From CAYGYG01 sp964354155 (GTDB lineage Bacteria > Hydrothermota > Tepidihabitantia > SM23-42 > CAYGYG01), in contig CAYGYG010000002.1 in assembly GCA_964354155.1 (NCBI GenBank), positions 1-64,000 of the forward strand: DNA of 64,000 nt. Direction: 5' to 3'. Below are positions 34,844 through 42,848 of this stretch, one piece after another. The position numbers and the translations under genes are program-made. The notes under the pieces were generated by a model, which worked only from the letters and a program-made list of their open reading frames with translations, made no database searches and was not told where the DNA came from. Numbering within the stretch: the stretch's first letter is position 1; each line of letters opens with the position of its first letter.

Positions 34844-35136
34844 CCGGTCGTGCTAAATGGGGAGCTAGCGGTGCCCTGAAGTCCGCTTCGGCGGATGGAC
34901 CCGAAATCCGCTCTACGCGGGGTTGAAGGTCTTACTGAGGCTTGAATCTCAGGGGCGCTTGAGGATCCTATCGGACGTTGAAGATCGGGTCTTGTGAAGG
35001 TTCCGTCTGTGAACCCCGTGAGGACCGGAAGGTAGCAGCGGTAAGCAGTCAAGGGCCGGTCATGAGGTCGCCTGGTTGGAGTCCGGGGGGTTCTTAAGTC
35101 CTGGCATCTTGAGTCGAGGCAGGACCGCACGACCGG
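34844..35136 (+). ncRNA. ffs: SRP RNA, large bacterial type with Alu domain
   Basis: 5' 'GTGCTAAATGGGGAGCTAGC' and the S-domain core 'GACCGGAAGGTAGCAGCGGT' (near 35023-35042) are SRP RNA signatures. The ends pair perfectly as helix 5: CCGGTCGTGC (34844-34853) with GCACGACCGG (35127-35136). Length ~293 fits the large form. It precedes dnaX and ybaB, as in Bacillus-type genomes. FtsY is encoded at 9426-10268. Confidence 0.93.
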
Positions 35137-35218
35137 ATAAAAAAATAAGAAATGAAAAATCAAAGAGTAAATAGTAGAAGGCAGAGTTTGCTTCTTAACT
35201 TCAACTATCTAGTAACAT

Positions 35219-35275
35219 GTAGGGTGGCGTCTTACATGCCACCGAGAACTGTAGGGGCAATTCACGAATTGCCCT
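35219..35275. repeat. Two GTAGGG-headed palindromes before dnaX
   Basis: 35219-35243 has stem GGTGGC/GCCACC; 35251-35274 has stem GGGCAATTC/GAATTGCCC, almost identical to 29078-29101. They end 8 bases before the dnaX start. Confidence 0.75.
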
Positions 35276-35282
35276 CCATGCC

Positions 35283-36740
35283 ATGTCCTACAAAGTCTTT
35301 TCACTAAAATATCGTCCGCAGAATTTCGACGAATTGATCGGTCAGGACCACGTGCGGGTGACGCTGTGCGGGGCGATCAAGAAAGGTAAGGTCGGCCATG
35401 CCTACCTGTTCGCCGGACCGCGCGGGGTCGGCAAGACCACGGTTGCCAGGATCCTGGCCAAGAGCCTGAACTGCGCGACCGGACTCACGATCCAGCCTTG
35501 CGGGAAATGTGCCTCCTGTGTTGATATCGCCGAGAGCCGCTCGATTGATGTCCTGGAGATCGACGGCGCTTCTAACCGACGCATCGAAGATATCCGGGAA
35601 TTGCGCGAGAACGTCAAGTATGCGCCCGCCTACAGCCGCCACAAGGTCTACATCATTGACGAAGTGCACATGCTGACGGAGGAGTCGTTCAACGCGTTGC
35701 TCAAGACGCTTGAAGAACCGCCCGCGGCGGTTATCTTCATCTTCGCGACGACGGAACCGGCCGCGGTGCCCGGGACGATTCTGTCACGGTGTCAGCGGTT
35801 TGACTTTCGGCGGCTGTCTCCGACGGAGATTCACAAGGGGCTGGCCAAGATCGTCGAACACGAAAAGATCAAGGTCACGACCGATACCTTGATGGAGATT
35901 GCCCGGCGCGCCGACGGCAGCATGCGCGATGCCGAGTCGCTGTTGGAACAGCTGGTTTCTTTCGCCGACAAGGAGATCAAGCGCGAAGACCTTCAGCACC
36001 TGTTCGGCATGTTCTCGCCGCATCTGTTTTTCGACCTTTTCGATGCGCTGCTGGCCAAAGACCCGGCGCCGACCATCGGCCTTTTGAGCCGGTGGTTCGA
36101 CGAGGGGGCCAATCCGTTTGAAGTGTACACCGGAGTTATCCGCCACCTGCGCGGACTGCTCCTGGTCAAGCTTGGGGTGAAGGAAATCGGGGAGGACTAC
36201 GAGACGGACGAATTGAAAAAACTGACCGCGCAGGCCGGCAACTACGACGTACTTGATTTGATCCGCATGATTCAGGTCACCCTCGATTTCGAAAACGCCT
36301 GCCGCCTTTCGATGAACACGCGGATTGCGCTGGAACTGCTCATTCTCAGGCTCGGCTTCATGGAGAAGACGGTCCACATCGCCGACCTCGTCAAACACCT
36401 CGAAGGCCTCCGGACCGACGAACCGACCGGCGGCAGCGTCGCGGACCGTCTGGTCTACAAAGTGAAGGAGAGCCGTGCCCTGCTGGGATCGAGCCTGGAG
36501 AAGGCCCGGATCAGTCTGAAGAACGGTAAGGAAGTGGAATTCGTATTCGATTTCAAGGACAAGTACCACAAAGAGGTGCTGGAGGACAAGATGAATCACG
36601 CCTTCATCGAGAAGACGCTTGAGGACTTGATGAAGACGAAGCCGTCGATCAAAGTCATTCTGGAAGAATCAAAGCCCGAGCCGAAGGACGAGCGCGTCGA
36701 CAAGGTGATGGAAATGTTCGATGGGGAGGAGGTGCGATGA
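35283..36740 (+). CDS. dnaX: DNA polymerase III subunit gamma/tau
   Basis: 485 residues. Walker A GPRGVGKT at residues 45-52, zinc module Cys64, 73, 76, 79, Walker B 'IIDEVHMLTEESFNALLKTLEEPP', sensor 'FATTEPAAVPGTILSRCQRFDF'. It is the clamp-loader ATPase. The C-terminal ~110 residues hold 'SRALLGSSLEKA' and a helical tail typical of domain V. No programmed frameshift sequence is evident. Overlaps ybaB by ATGA. Confidence 0.96.
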   Translation: MSYKVFSLKYRPQNFDELIGQDHVRVTLCGAIKKGKVGHAYLFAGPRGVGKTTVARILAKSLNCATGLTIQPCGKCASCVDIAESRSIDVLEIDGASNRRIEDIRELRENVKYAPAYSRHKVYIIDEVHMLTEESFNALLKTLEEPPAAVIFIFATTEPAAVPGTILSRCQRFDFRRLSPTEIHKGLAKIVEHEKIKVTTDTLMEIARRADGSMRDAESLLEQLVSFADKEIKREDLQHLFGMFSPHLFFDLFDALLAKDPAPTIGLLSRWFDEGANPFEVYTGVIRHLRGLLLVKLGVKEIGEDYETDELKKLTAQAGNYDVLDLIRMIQVTLDFENACRLSMNTRIALELLILRLGFMEKTVHIADLVKHLEGLRTDEPTGGSVADRLVYKVKESRALLGSSLEKARISLKNGKEVEFVFDFKDKYHKEVLEDKMNHAFIEKTLEDLMKTKPSIKVILEESKPEPKDERVDKVMEMFDGEEVR

Positions 36741-37027
36741 AAGACATGCTCAAGAATCTCGAGAAGATGCAGGCCGAGATGATCGCCCTGCTTCGCAGCC
36801 TCAGAGTCACGGGCAGTGCCGGCGGCGGTATGGCCAAAGTTGAAATGGACGGGGAACAGAACGTGTTGAGCGTAAAGATCGAGCCTGAAATCGTCCGGTC
36901 CGGCGACGTCGAGATGCTTCAGGATTTGATTCGGGCTGCGTGTCGCGACGCTCAGGACCAAGTGAGAAGCCAGATCCGGGAGCAGTTGGCCAAGAAGACC
37001 GGGCTGCCGTTCGGCTTCCCGATGTAG
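36737..37027 (+). CDS. ybaB: YbaB/EbfC nucleoid-associated protein
   Basis: 96 residues: 'MLKNLEKMQAEM', 'VTGSAGGGMAKVEMDGEQNVLSVKIEPEIV', 'MLQDLIRAACRDAQDQVRSQI'. Small dimeric DNA-binding protein; dnaX-ybaB is a conserved pair. recR, the usual third gene, does not follow; instead there is an intergenic repeat and an oppositely oriented amylase. Confidence 0.93.
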   Translation: MKDMLKNLEKMQAEMIALLRSLRVTGSAGGGMAKVEMDGEQNVLSVKIEPEIVRSGDVEMLQDLIRAACRDAQDQVRSQIREQLAKKTGLPFGFPM

Positions 37028-37075
37028 CCGCCACCCCGGCGGATGTGCACGTCTTCGGCGCCAAGCACCGTTGAC

Positions 37076-37130
37076 CATCACTCCATTCTTCCACTATTCC
37101 ATTACTCCAATATCCTACTCTCGCGACGGC
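37076..37130. repeat. Intergenic 'tccattactccaatatcc' unit
   Basis: Inverse orientation copy of the 'ggagtaatggaatagtgga' family seen at 5796-5827 and 17052-17130. Confidence 0.5.
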
Positions 37131-37177
37131 ATGTAAAGTGTTTAGATTTGACCCCAGTGGGCCTGTTCCCTATTTCT

Positions 37178-39235
37178 TCAGGCGCTCCAATCTTCGAGAT
37201 CGATTGCGCCGGGTGTGCAGTCAAAATCGATCATCACCGACCGGTCGAGTTCGGTCTGGTCTTTGGATACGCCTAAAGTAAGGTTGACGCGGCCGACGCG
37301 CGACGGGCCGAGGGCGGAAAACGGTATCGCGATCTCCACGATTTCACCCGCGGCAAAGGAGACATCGGGATTTTCGCCGACCAGGAACGATTTCGGGACG
37401 GGTTGGGTAAAATCAACGCGGAACCGGCATGAGGCAAGATCCTCATGCATACTGTCGACCCTGAGGAAGATGTTTTTCTCGTCGAACCCGTAGTAGATCT
37501 TCGTGAAGAAGCCGGCCGAGCGGTGCATCGTACCGCCGACCTTCACTAGGTCGATCATGCCGGCATTGGACCATTCGTAGTAGTTGGTGACCCGGCCATC
37601 GATCTTGGGCCGGACGAGGTCGATCGGCGGCCTGGGCTTGGCGGCTGAAGCGACAATCGGCCGGTCGACGTCCGGCGGAACTTCGAGGCCGAGCCTAGCG
37701 TAAATGCTCCGGACGTAGTGACGGAAGAGCTGGTCGAACGCCGCGGTTGCGAAGGAATGACCGGTTCCAAACCACCAGTACCAGTCACTGCCCTCAAGAA
37801 GATGGATTCTTCGCGCGATATCAGGATCACGAAGGGCCGCGGCGGCTGCGGTCCGGACCCGCGCCAGCATGTCCCAGGCCCGGTTCTTCTCCGCATGTCC
37901 AATCCACGTATTGAAATTGCCTTCGATCCAGGAACCGGGGAAGACCCGCCCCAGCGGTTCGGGGACGTCCTGGGCAAGAAAGTCGGAAAGAGTGGTGGTT
38001 GCGATTCCGGCCTGGGTCAAGCCCGAATACAGGGCCTTCAGAAACGGCCAGCCGTCATCCGGATATGACTCCCAGGCGTTCTCGCCGTCGAGAATGATGG
38101 GGATGATGTGCTGGCGGTCGGGCGGCAGGGCCCGGCTGATCGCCTTCAGGCGCCGGATGAAGTCTTCGGCGGCCTGGTCGGCGGGCCAGGCATGATAGGC
38201 AAAGCCGATGAGGTCGGACAGCAGATGGTCGCGGAAAACGAATTTAAGCCCGTCATAAATGTATGAACGGTAGAGAGTATCCGGATTGCCGGGAACACCG
38301 TGCTCGTCACGGCTGAACTCGATCCCCAGGGAACGGGCGAGTATCGCCTCGTCGGTGGCGACATAGTCAATGCCGAGCTCTTTGACCAGCGGCACGATCG
38401 CCTCGCTCACCGACCCTTCTGATGGCCAGAGGCCCTTTGGTTTTTGAGCGAAGCAATGCTCGAACAGTTCGATGCCGGAAGCGAGCTGTTGCCGGCAGTC
38501 ATCGGGTTCGCGGAAGGTCGATTCGGGGAGCCGGGTCTGAGGGTTGGAAACCACGGCAATCGCCGAATCGATGACCAGCGGCATGATCGGATGGAAGTAA
38601 GGAGAAGTTGTGATCTCGATACGCTTCGCTTCCGACGCTTTTCGATACGCCGGTATTATCGCCGCGATTATTCTCTTCTGGTAATCGAAGAGAGCTTGCT
38701 TGTCAGCCTCAGTGAAACCATGCCCTCGATCATAGAGGTGCTTGATGGGGGTACGGAGCGATGGGTCAAGCCAGGTCAGGTTGAACCAGACTTGCAGGTC
38801 GGTGATCTCCTGGTCCGAGAACCGCCGCGCTATGCCCAAGAGCTCGTCATCGTCGATCGTTGTCCCGCGTTTGAGCAAGAGCGAGTGATAGCGCGGGTAA
38901 GGCTGGATCATGTTGGCCGGGTTGGCCAAGAAGAAATTTCTGAGAATCTCGATTCGCTCATCAATGGTTACAGTCGAGGCCGGCTTCTGGGCCAGGACGC
39001 AAAACCGGTCGGTCAGCGTCCCGTCGGCATAGGCGGCGAGTTGGTGCAGGAGCGAGGGCGTGAAATTGAACGTGAGTTTGAGTTCGGGGAATTCGTCGAT
39101 GTAGCTCAGCATGTCCCGGTAGTCTTTGAGGGCGTGGAGACGTACCCAGGGCAGGCTTGCGGGGTGGTCGATCTCCGCGTAGTAGATAGGCTGGTGAAAG
39201 TGCCAGAGAAAGGCAACTGTTACGTTATCCATCAT
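37178..39235 (-). CDS. Glycoside hydrolase family 57 (alpha-amylase/amylopullulanase-like)
   Basis: 685 residues. 'WHFHQPIYY' (residues 11-19) is the GH57 opening. The catalytic pair is predicted as Glu273 ('LWPSEGSVSE', nucleophile) and Asp383 ('ILDGENAWESY', acid/base). A C-terminal ~150-residue beta domain follows. No signal peptide, so likely cytoplasmic and acting on glycogen or other alpha-glucans. ATG 39235 or 39232 could be the start. Upstream is a run of degenerate 'cgttag' repeats rather than a recognisable promoter. Confidence 0.9.
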   Translation of the reverse strand: MMDNVTVAFLWHFHQPIYYAEIDHPASLPWVRLHALKDYRDMLSYIDEFPELKLTFNFTPSLLHQLAAYADGTLTDRFCVLAQKPASTVTIDERIEILRNFFLANPANMIQPYPRYHSLLLKRGTTIDDDELLGIARRFSDQEITDLQVWFNLTWLDPSLRTPIKHLYDRGHGFTEADKQALFDYQKRIIAAIIPAYRKASEAKRIEITTSPYFHPIMPLVIDSAIAVVSNPQTRLPESTFREPDDCRQQLASGIELFEHCFAQKPKGLWPSEGSVSEAIVPLVKELGIDYVATDEAILARSLGIEFSRDEHGVPGNPDTLYRSYIYDGLKFVFRDHLLSDLIGFAYHAWPADQAAEDFIRRLKAISRALPPDRQHIIPIILDGENAWESYPDDGWPFLKALYSGLTQAGIATTTLSDFLAQDVPEPLGRVFPGSWIEGNFNTWIGHAEKNRAWDMLARVRTAAAAALRDPDIARRIHLLEGSDWYWWFGTGHSFATAAFDQLFRHYVRSIYARLGLEVPPDVDRPIVASAAKPRPPIDLVRPKIDGRVTNYYEWSNAGMIDLVKVGGTMHRSAGFFTKIYYGFDEKNIFLRVDSMHEDLASCRFRVDFTQPVPKSFLVGENPDVSFAAGEIVEIAIPFSALGPSRVGRVNLTLGVSKDQTELDRSVMIDFDCTPGAIDLEDWSA

Positions 39236-39776
39236 GATCGTTGATAGCGTTGATATCGTTAGAACGTTAGTATCGTCAGTAGCGTTGGAGCGTTAATACC
39301 GTTATGATCGTTAGATCGTTCAGAGCAAATGTAGTCGCAGGCTTCCCGAGGGCCGGGACAGGTCAGCCTGCGTGATGCCCGGCTTCCGCACCCTGTGGAC
39401 ACATGATTCATTCGTAGGGCGGCATTTTATATCGCTCTCGGAAACTCCGCCGCGTGTCTCTCTCGACGTCTGTCTCACATCAAGTTCGACACACAAGATG
39501 GAGTCTCAAGACGAGACGGAACACTCGGCGTGAGACAGATACCTACGGCATGCCGCCGACACTGATGCGGCCTCATCTTCTGATCGGCTGATATCCTTCC
39601 TACTGATATTCTGATCTTCTGATCTGCGCTATTATCTCTATCCGCTTGCATTTTCCCTTTGCTTTTCACCGCGGCCCTGCCGCCTATCACTGTAATCCGA
39701 TGCCTTGCATCGTCCCGAGCTTAACGAGGGAGCTCCTTCATCTATCACCGTAATCGATCGAAGGCCCTGCCTTCGC
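39236..39776. repeat. 541-base intergenic region of mixed repeats
   Basis: 39237-39323 is a degenerate tandem of 'gcgttgatatcgttag' units. 39413-39436 is a broken GTAGGG/GGCGGCAT palindrome. 39590-39630 holds 'ctgatatccttcctactga' units. 39684-39755 holds inverted ATTACNGNGAT units. The stretch 39325-39412 and 39437-39560 shows nothing I can name. Confidence 0.55.
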
Positions 39777-40436
39777 CTATTTCGGCGCCAGATATCCCAA
39801 ATAGAATTTGGCTTCTTCGGCAAGGTCCCCGGCCGTTTTGTCCGCGATCACCTGTTCCAAATACTGTTTGGCCCCCTCGTAATCGCCCAGCGTGCCTTTG
39901 ACCCGACCGGCACCCAGGCGGGCTTGCGGGGATAGCGGCGAATCGGGATATTTCTTGAGAAGGATTTCGTACTCCCCCAAAGCGCCCGGGTAGTCTTTCA
40001 AGCCTTCCTTCGAGGCGGCAATGCCCATCTGGGCCGAGGGAGTCAGGATGAAGTCTTTCTTCGCCTTGGACAGGAACCGCTGGAAATTCTGGATGGCCTC
40101 ATCATACCGTTTGGTCATGTAGTAGATGTAGCCAAGATAATAGATGGATCGCCGCCCCGGATTGGTTCTGGGGAACTGGCGCGCGATATTGGCGAATTGG
40201 TTCTCGGCTTGCTGGACTTGACCCGACTGGAACATCCCCATGCCCTCAAGATACATGAGGTTTGCCTGCGGGTTTTCACCTTTGCGCTGGGATGACAAGT
40301 AGATCATCAATACGATGACGACCAGCAGTCCGAGGCCCACCCAGAAAGCCTTCTCTTTCTCTTTGACGACGAGCTTGGCTACGGCACCTATCGTATCGAT
40401 GAACTTATCGCTTTTCAGTTCCTTGTGTTTGGCCAT
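39777..40436 (-). CDS. Membrane-anchored TPR protein
   Basis: 219 residues. Cytoplasmic N-terminal ~30 residues, one membrane helix (about 31-48), then four TPR-like helical pairs ('RRSIYYLGYIYYMTKRYDEAIQNFQRFLSKAKK', 'PQARLGAGRVKGTLGDYEGAKQYL'). Resembles the YfgM/BamD-like class of TPR proteins with tol-pal-type repeats. AGGAG upstream. It starts 18 bases after tRNA-Arg on the same strand and probably shares its transcript. Exact function unknown. Confidence 0.75.
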   Translation of the reverse strand: MAKHKELKSDKFIDTIGAVAKLVVKEKEKAFWVGLGLLVVIVLMIYLSSQRKGENPQANLMYLEGMGMFQSGQVQQAENQFANIARQFPRTNPGRRSIYYLGYIYYMTKRYDEAIQNFQRFLSKAKKDFILTPSAQMGIAASKEGLKDYPGALGEYEILLKKYPDSPLSPQARLGAGRVKGTLGDYEGAKQYLEQVIADKTAGDLAEEAKFYLGYLAPK

Positions 40437-40453
40437 TTGATCTCCTGTTCAAG

Positions 40454-40526
40454 CACCCCTGGCCCGATTCGAACGGGCGACCTACGGTTTAGGAAACCGT
40501 CGCTCTATCCACTGAGCTACAGGGGT
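40454..40526 (-). tRNA. tRNA-Arg (CCT)
   Basis: Minus-strand cloverleaf: acceptor ACCCCTG/CAGGGGT, D stem GCTC/GAGC, anticodon stem ACGGT/ACCGT with loop TTCCTAA (anticodon CCT), T stem GCCCG/CGGGC with loop TTCGAAT, discriminator G. CCA not encoded. Confidence 0.96.
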
Positions 40527-40680
40527 AAGAGAAGCAAGGCAAAAATCATATATCAAAAAGCAAAAACTGCAGAAACACGAACAAATGCAGGGAACAGGAT
40601 ACAGGGTACAGTTTAGCCTGATAACCTGATTTCCTGATATTCTGCCAACTGATGTTCTGATCCTCTGATGCCCTTGTTCT

Positions 40681-40708
40681 ATTATACTAACATTTCCCTT
40701 TCCGTCAA
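40681..40708 (-). promoter_or_regulatory. Promoter for tRNA-Arg and the TPR gene
   Basis: TTGACG (40708-40703), 16-base spacer, TATAAT (40686-40681). It lies 155 bases upstream of the tRNA; the interval 40527-40680 holds 'tgatatcctga' units and the AT-rich tRNA leader. Confidence 0.55.
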
Positions 40709-40827
40709 TTGCAGTTTCCAGCCCGGGGACCGCACCTCTTCTTGTCTTGTCATTCTGAACACATTCGCTCCGCTCAGTGTAGACTCCGTGAAGAATCTCA
40801 ATGGCCTGCCCCGTTAAATGACGGTCG

Positions 40828-40856
40828 TAGGGGCGGGGCATGACCCGCCCGCGGTG
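40828..40856. repeat. GTAGGG-headed palindrome
   Basis: Stem GGGCGGG/CCCGCCC with loop GCATGA region, preceded by GTAGG. Same class as 29078, 29110, 35219 and 35251. Confidence 0.6.
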
Positions 40857-40901
40857 TCTCCACGATTTCGCTGTCTTCCTGACATGCTGAGTGAAATCTC
40901 T

Positions 40902-41062
40902 AGGGCGTGTTGCCGAAATACCTCTCTGTCATTGCGAACCCCGACGCTTAACGCCGGGTGTGGCAATCTCAGCATTTTTCACAAGATTGCTTCGTCGCTT
41001 TGCTCCTCGCAATGGCATTTTGGGGGTGTAGGCCGCCCTTACGGGTTTGGGCAACACGCCCT
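40902..41062. repeat. MITE-like nested inverted repeat
   Basis: Perfect 13-base ends AGGGCGTGTTGCC (40902-40914) and GGCAACACGCCCT (41050-41062) enclose an inner element with ends CATTGCGA (40930) and TCGCAATG (41014). The inner element resembles the widespread 'cattgcgaggagcgaagcga' bacterial repeat. No ORF inside. The right end abuts the first promoter-bearing repeat. Confidence 0.75.
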
Positions 41063-41193
41063 CTACATTCTACATCGAATTAGTATCCCGCAGGGACGAA
41101 CGAAATCGAGCCCTTGCTTTTCATCCGGAGACATTGTATCATGAGTGTAAGCGTATTATTGAAATAGGAGACAGCATGCGGTTTTGGCTGAGC
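41062..41193 (+). repeat. Promoter-bearing repeat, copy 1
   Basis: Contains the TCCCGCAGGGA palindrome, GAAATCGAGCCC, TTGCTT (41114-41119), 17-base spacer, TATCAT (41137-41142), then ATAGGAGACAGC-ATG at 41175 with codons for MRFWLSHE. An in-frame short ORF follows to 41271. Confidence 0.85.
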
Positions 41194-41280
41194 CACGAGA
41201 GCCCTTCTTGGAGCGAGCCGCCACCTCATGATACGATCACGGCCCCGGGTCGTCTCAATCCTGGACAATAAAGAGACGAG

Positions 41281-41308
41281 TTGACAAGGTCGCCTAAGTG
41301 ATTATAAT
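41281..41308 (+). promoter_or_regulatory. Promoter for the BNR-repeat protein gene
   Basis: TTGACA (41281-41286), 16-base spacer, TATAAT (41303-41308). It lies 75 bases before the GTG start. Confidence 0.7.
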
Positions 41309-41383
41309 AAGGGCGTCAAAGTTGTGTTTAATGAATTTTCGCTGGGATCGGGACATAACCTTCATTGAATGCAGGGAGATTGT

Positions 41384-42835
41384 GTGAAGAAAATACTACT
41401 AGGTTGTTTATTTATCATACTCAACCAGGACTTCCTTGTTGCCCAGTGGGAACCAGACCAAAGACTTACCTTTGACGATAGCTCCTCTGTTACATCTTAT
41501 TCTAATGCCCGTTGTATTGCGGCTAGTTGTGATACCCTTCATATCGTCTGGCATGACCTTAGAAACGGCAACTCGGAGATATACTATAAGCGTTCGATTG
41601 ATCGAGGAACAACCTGGGGAATAGATACACGTCTCACAAATGATAACGGCAAATCTTATTATCCGTCGATAGCGGTTCTTGGGCCAAATGTCCATGTTGT
41701 GTGGATGGACGAACGTGATGCGAATCGAGAGATATATTACAAACGGTCGACCGATGGTGGAGACAGTTGGGAAGGGGATGTTCGCCTCACCAACAATTTT
41801 GCCAATTCATACTTTCCTTCAATTGCAGTCTCTGGTTCGGATGTTCATGTTGTATGGCATGACGAACGAGACAGTATTACGGGAGAGCTATATTATAAGC
41901 ATTCAACCGATAATGGCGTGACCTGGAGTTCCGACCTTCGTCTTACAAGCCAACCAGAGTATTCGGGCATGGCTTCCATTGCGGTCCTGGCTCAGTATCT
42001 CCACATTGTCTGGTATGACCGGCGCGATAATAATTATGAAATCTACTACAAGCGCTCGACCGATAATGGAGCAAGCTGGGAACAAGATGTCCGTCTGACG
42101 AATAATAGCTTTTTGCAGAGCCATCCTTCGATCGTTCTTTCCGGCTCGAATGTTCATGTGGTCTGGGTGGATTGGCGCGAGGCAGGGACTTTCTATCCTG
42201 AAATATACTATAAGCGTTCTACCGATGGCGGAATAACTTGGGGGACCGATGCTCGTCTAACCAATAATCCGCTTGACTCGGATTGTCCCTCGGTTGCCGC
42301 CTCGGGTTCAAATATTCATGTAGTCTGGCAAGATTGGCGAAGTTTATCAGATTATGAAATGTATTACAAACAATCAACCGATGCCGGAACAACATGGAGC
42401 AATGATTTCCGGTTAACAAACAATGCTGCCGATTCGCGATTTGCCTCAATAGCAATCGCCGATTCAAGTGTCCACGTAATTTGGAGCGATGTGAGGAATG
42501 ACAATTGTGAGATCTACTACAAGAGGAATTTGAGAGGTAATATTGGAGTCGAAGAGAAAAAAGCCTTAGAGCTGTCGAGAAGAGTAATTACAATTGTGCC
42601 GTCGATGTTCAGAGACAAAATAGTCTTTCGTTTTACAGAAAGTTGTCACGGACCGGTCGCGGTCACTTTGTACAATATTAATGGTGCACGAATTTTTCAA
42701 CAGGTGCATCTTGTTTCGGCTAATTCGCTAACTCTTTCCAATAGATTGATACGTAGGCTCTCTGCCGGTGTCTATTTTCTCGCGGTTTCCTCTGATCATC
42801 GTGAACTGGCCAAAGTAAAACTTATTAAATATTGA
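41384..42835 (+). CDS. Secreted BNR/sialidase-like propeller protein with sorting domain
   Basis: 483 residues from GTG 41384 (AGGGAG 7 bases upstream). Signal peptide (1-20), then seven or so ~55-residue repeats each with 'VHVVWxDxRdxNxEIYYKRSTDGGxTW', which contain BNR/Asp-box-like 'STDGGxTW' motifs of sialidase-type propellers, here without the sialidase active-site arginines that I could identify. The last ~80 residues are a sorting-type domain ('VTLYNINGARIF ... LSAGVYFLAVSS'). First gene of the accessory array; coupled to the next (13-base gap). Confidence 0.8.
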   Translation: MKKILLGCLFIILNQDFLVAQWEPDQRLTFDDSSSVTSYSNARCIAASCDTLHIVWHDLRNGNSEIYYKRSIDRGTTWGIDTRLTNDNGKSYYPSIAVLGPNVHVVWMDERDANREIYYKRSTDGGDSWEGDVRLTNNFANSYFPSIAVSGSDVHVVWHDERDSITGELYYKHSTDNGVTWSSDLRLTSQPEYSGMASIAVLAQYLHIVWYDRRDNNYEIYYKRSTDNGASWEQDVRLTNNSFLQSHPSIVLSGSNVHVVWVDWREAGTFYPEIYYKRSTDGGITWGTDARLTNNPLDSDCPSVAASGSNIHVVWQDWRSLSDYEMYYKQSTDAGTTWSNDFRLTNNAADSRFASIAIADSSVHVIWSDVRNDNCEIYYKRNLRGNIGVEEKKALELSRRVITIVPSMFRDKIVFRFTESCHGPVAVTLYNINGARIFQQVHLVSANSLTLSNRLIRRLSAGVYFLAVSSDHRELAKVKLIKY

Positions 42836-42848
42836 CGGAGGAGGTTGT

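Noticed and set aside
37040..37177. Continuation of the dnaX-ybaB operon with recR
   Set aside because: The short frame at 37043-37276 has no RecR motifs and overlaps repeats and the end of the GH57 gene.
41384..42835. True sialidase
   Set aside because: Asp-box-like repeats are present, but I cannot find the arginine triad of exo-sialidases; many non-enzymatic propellers share these repeats.
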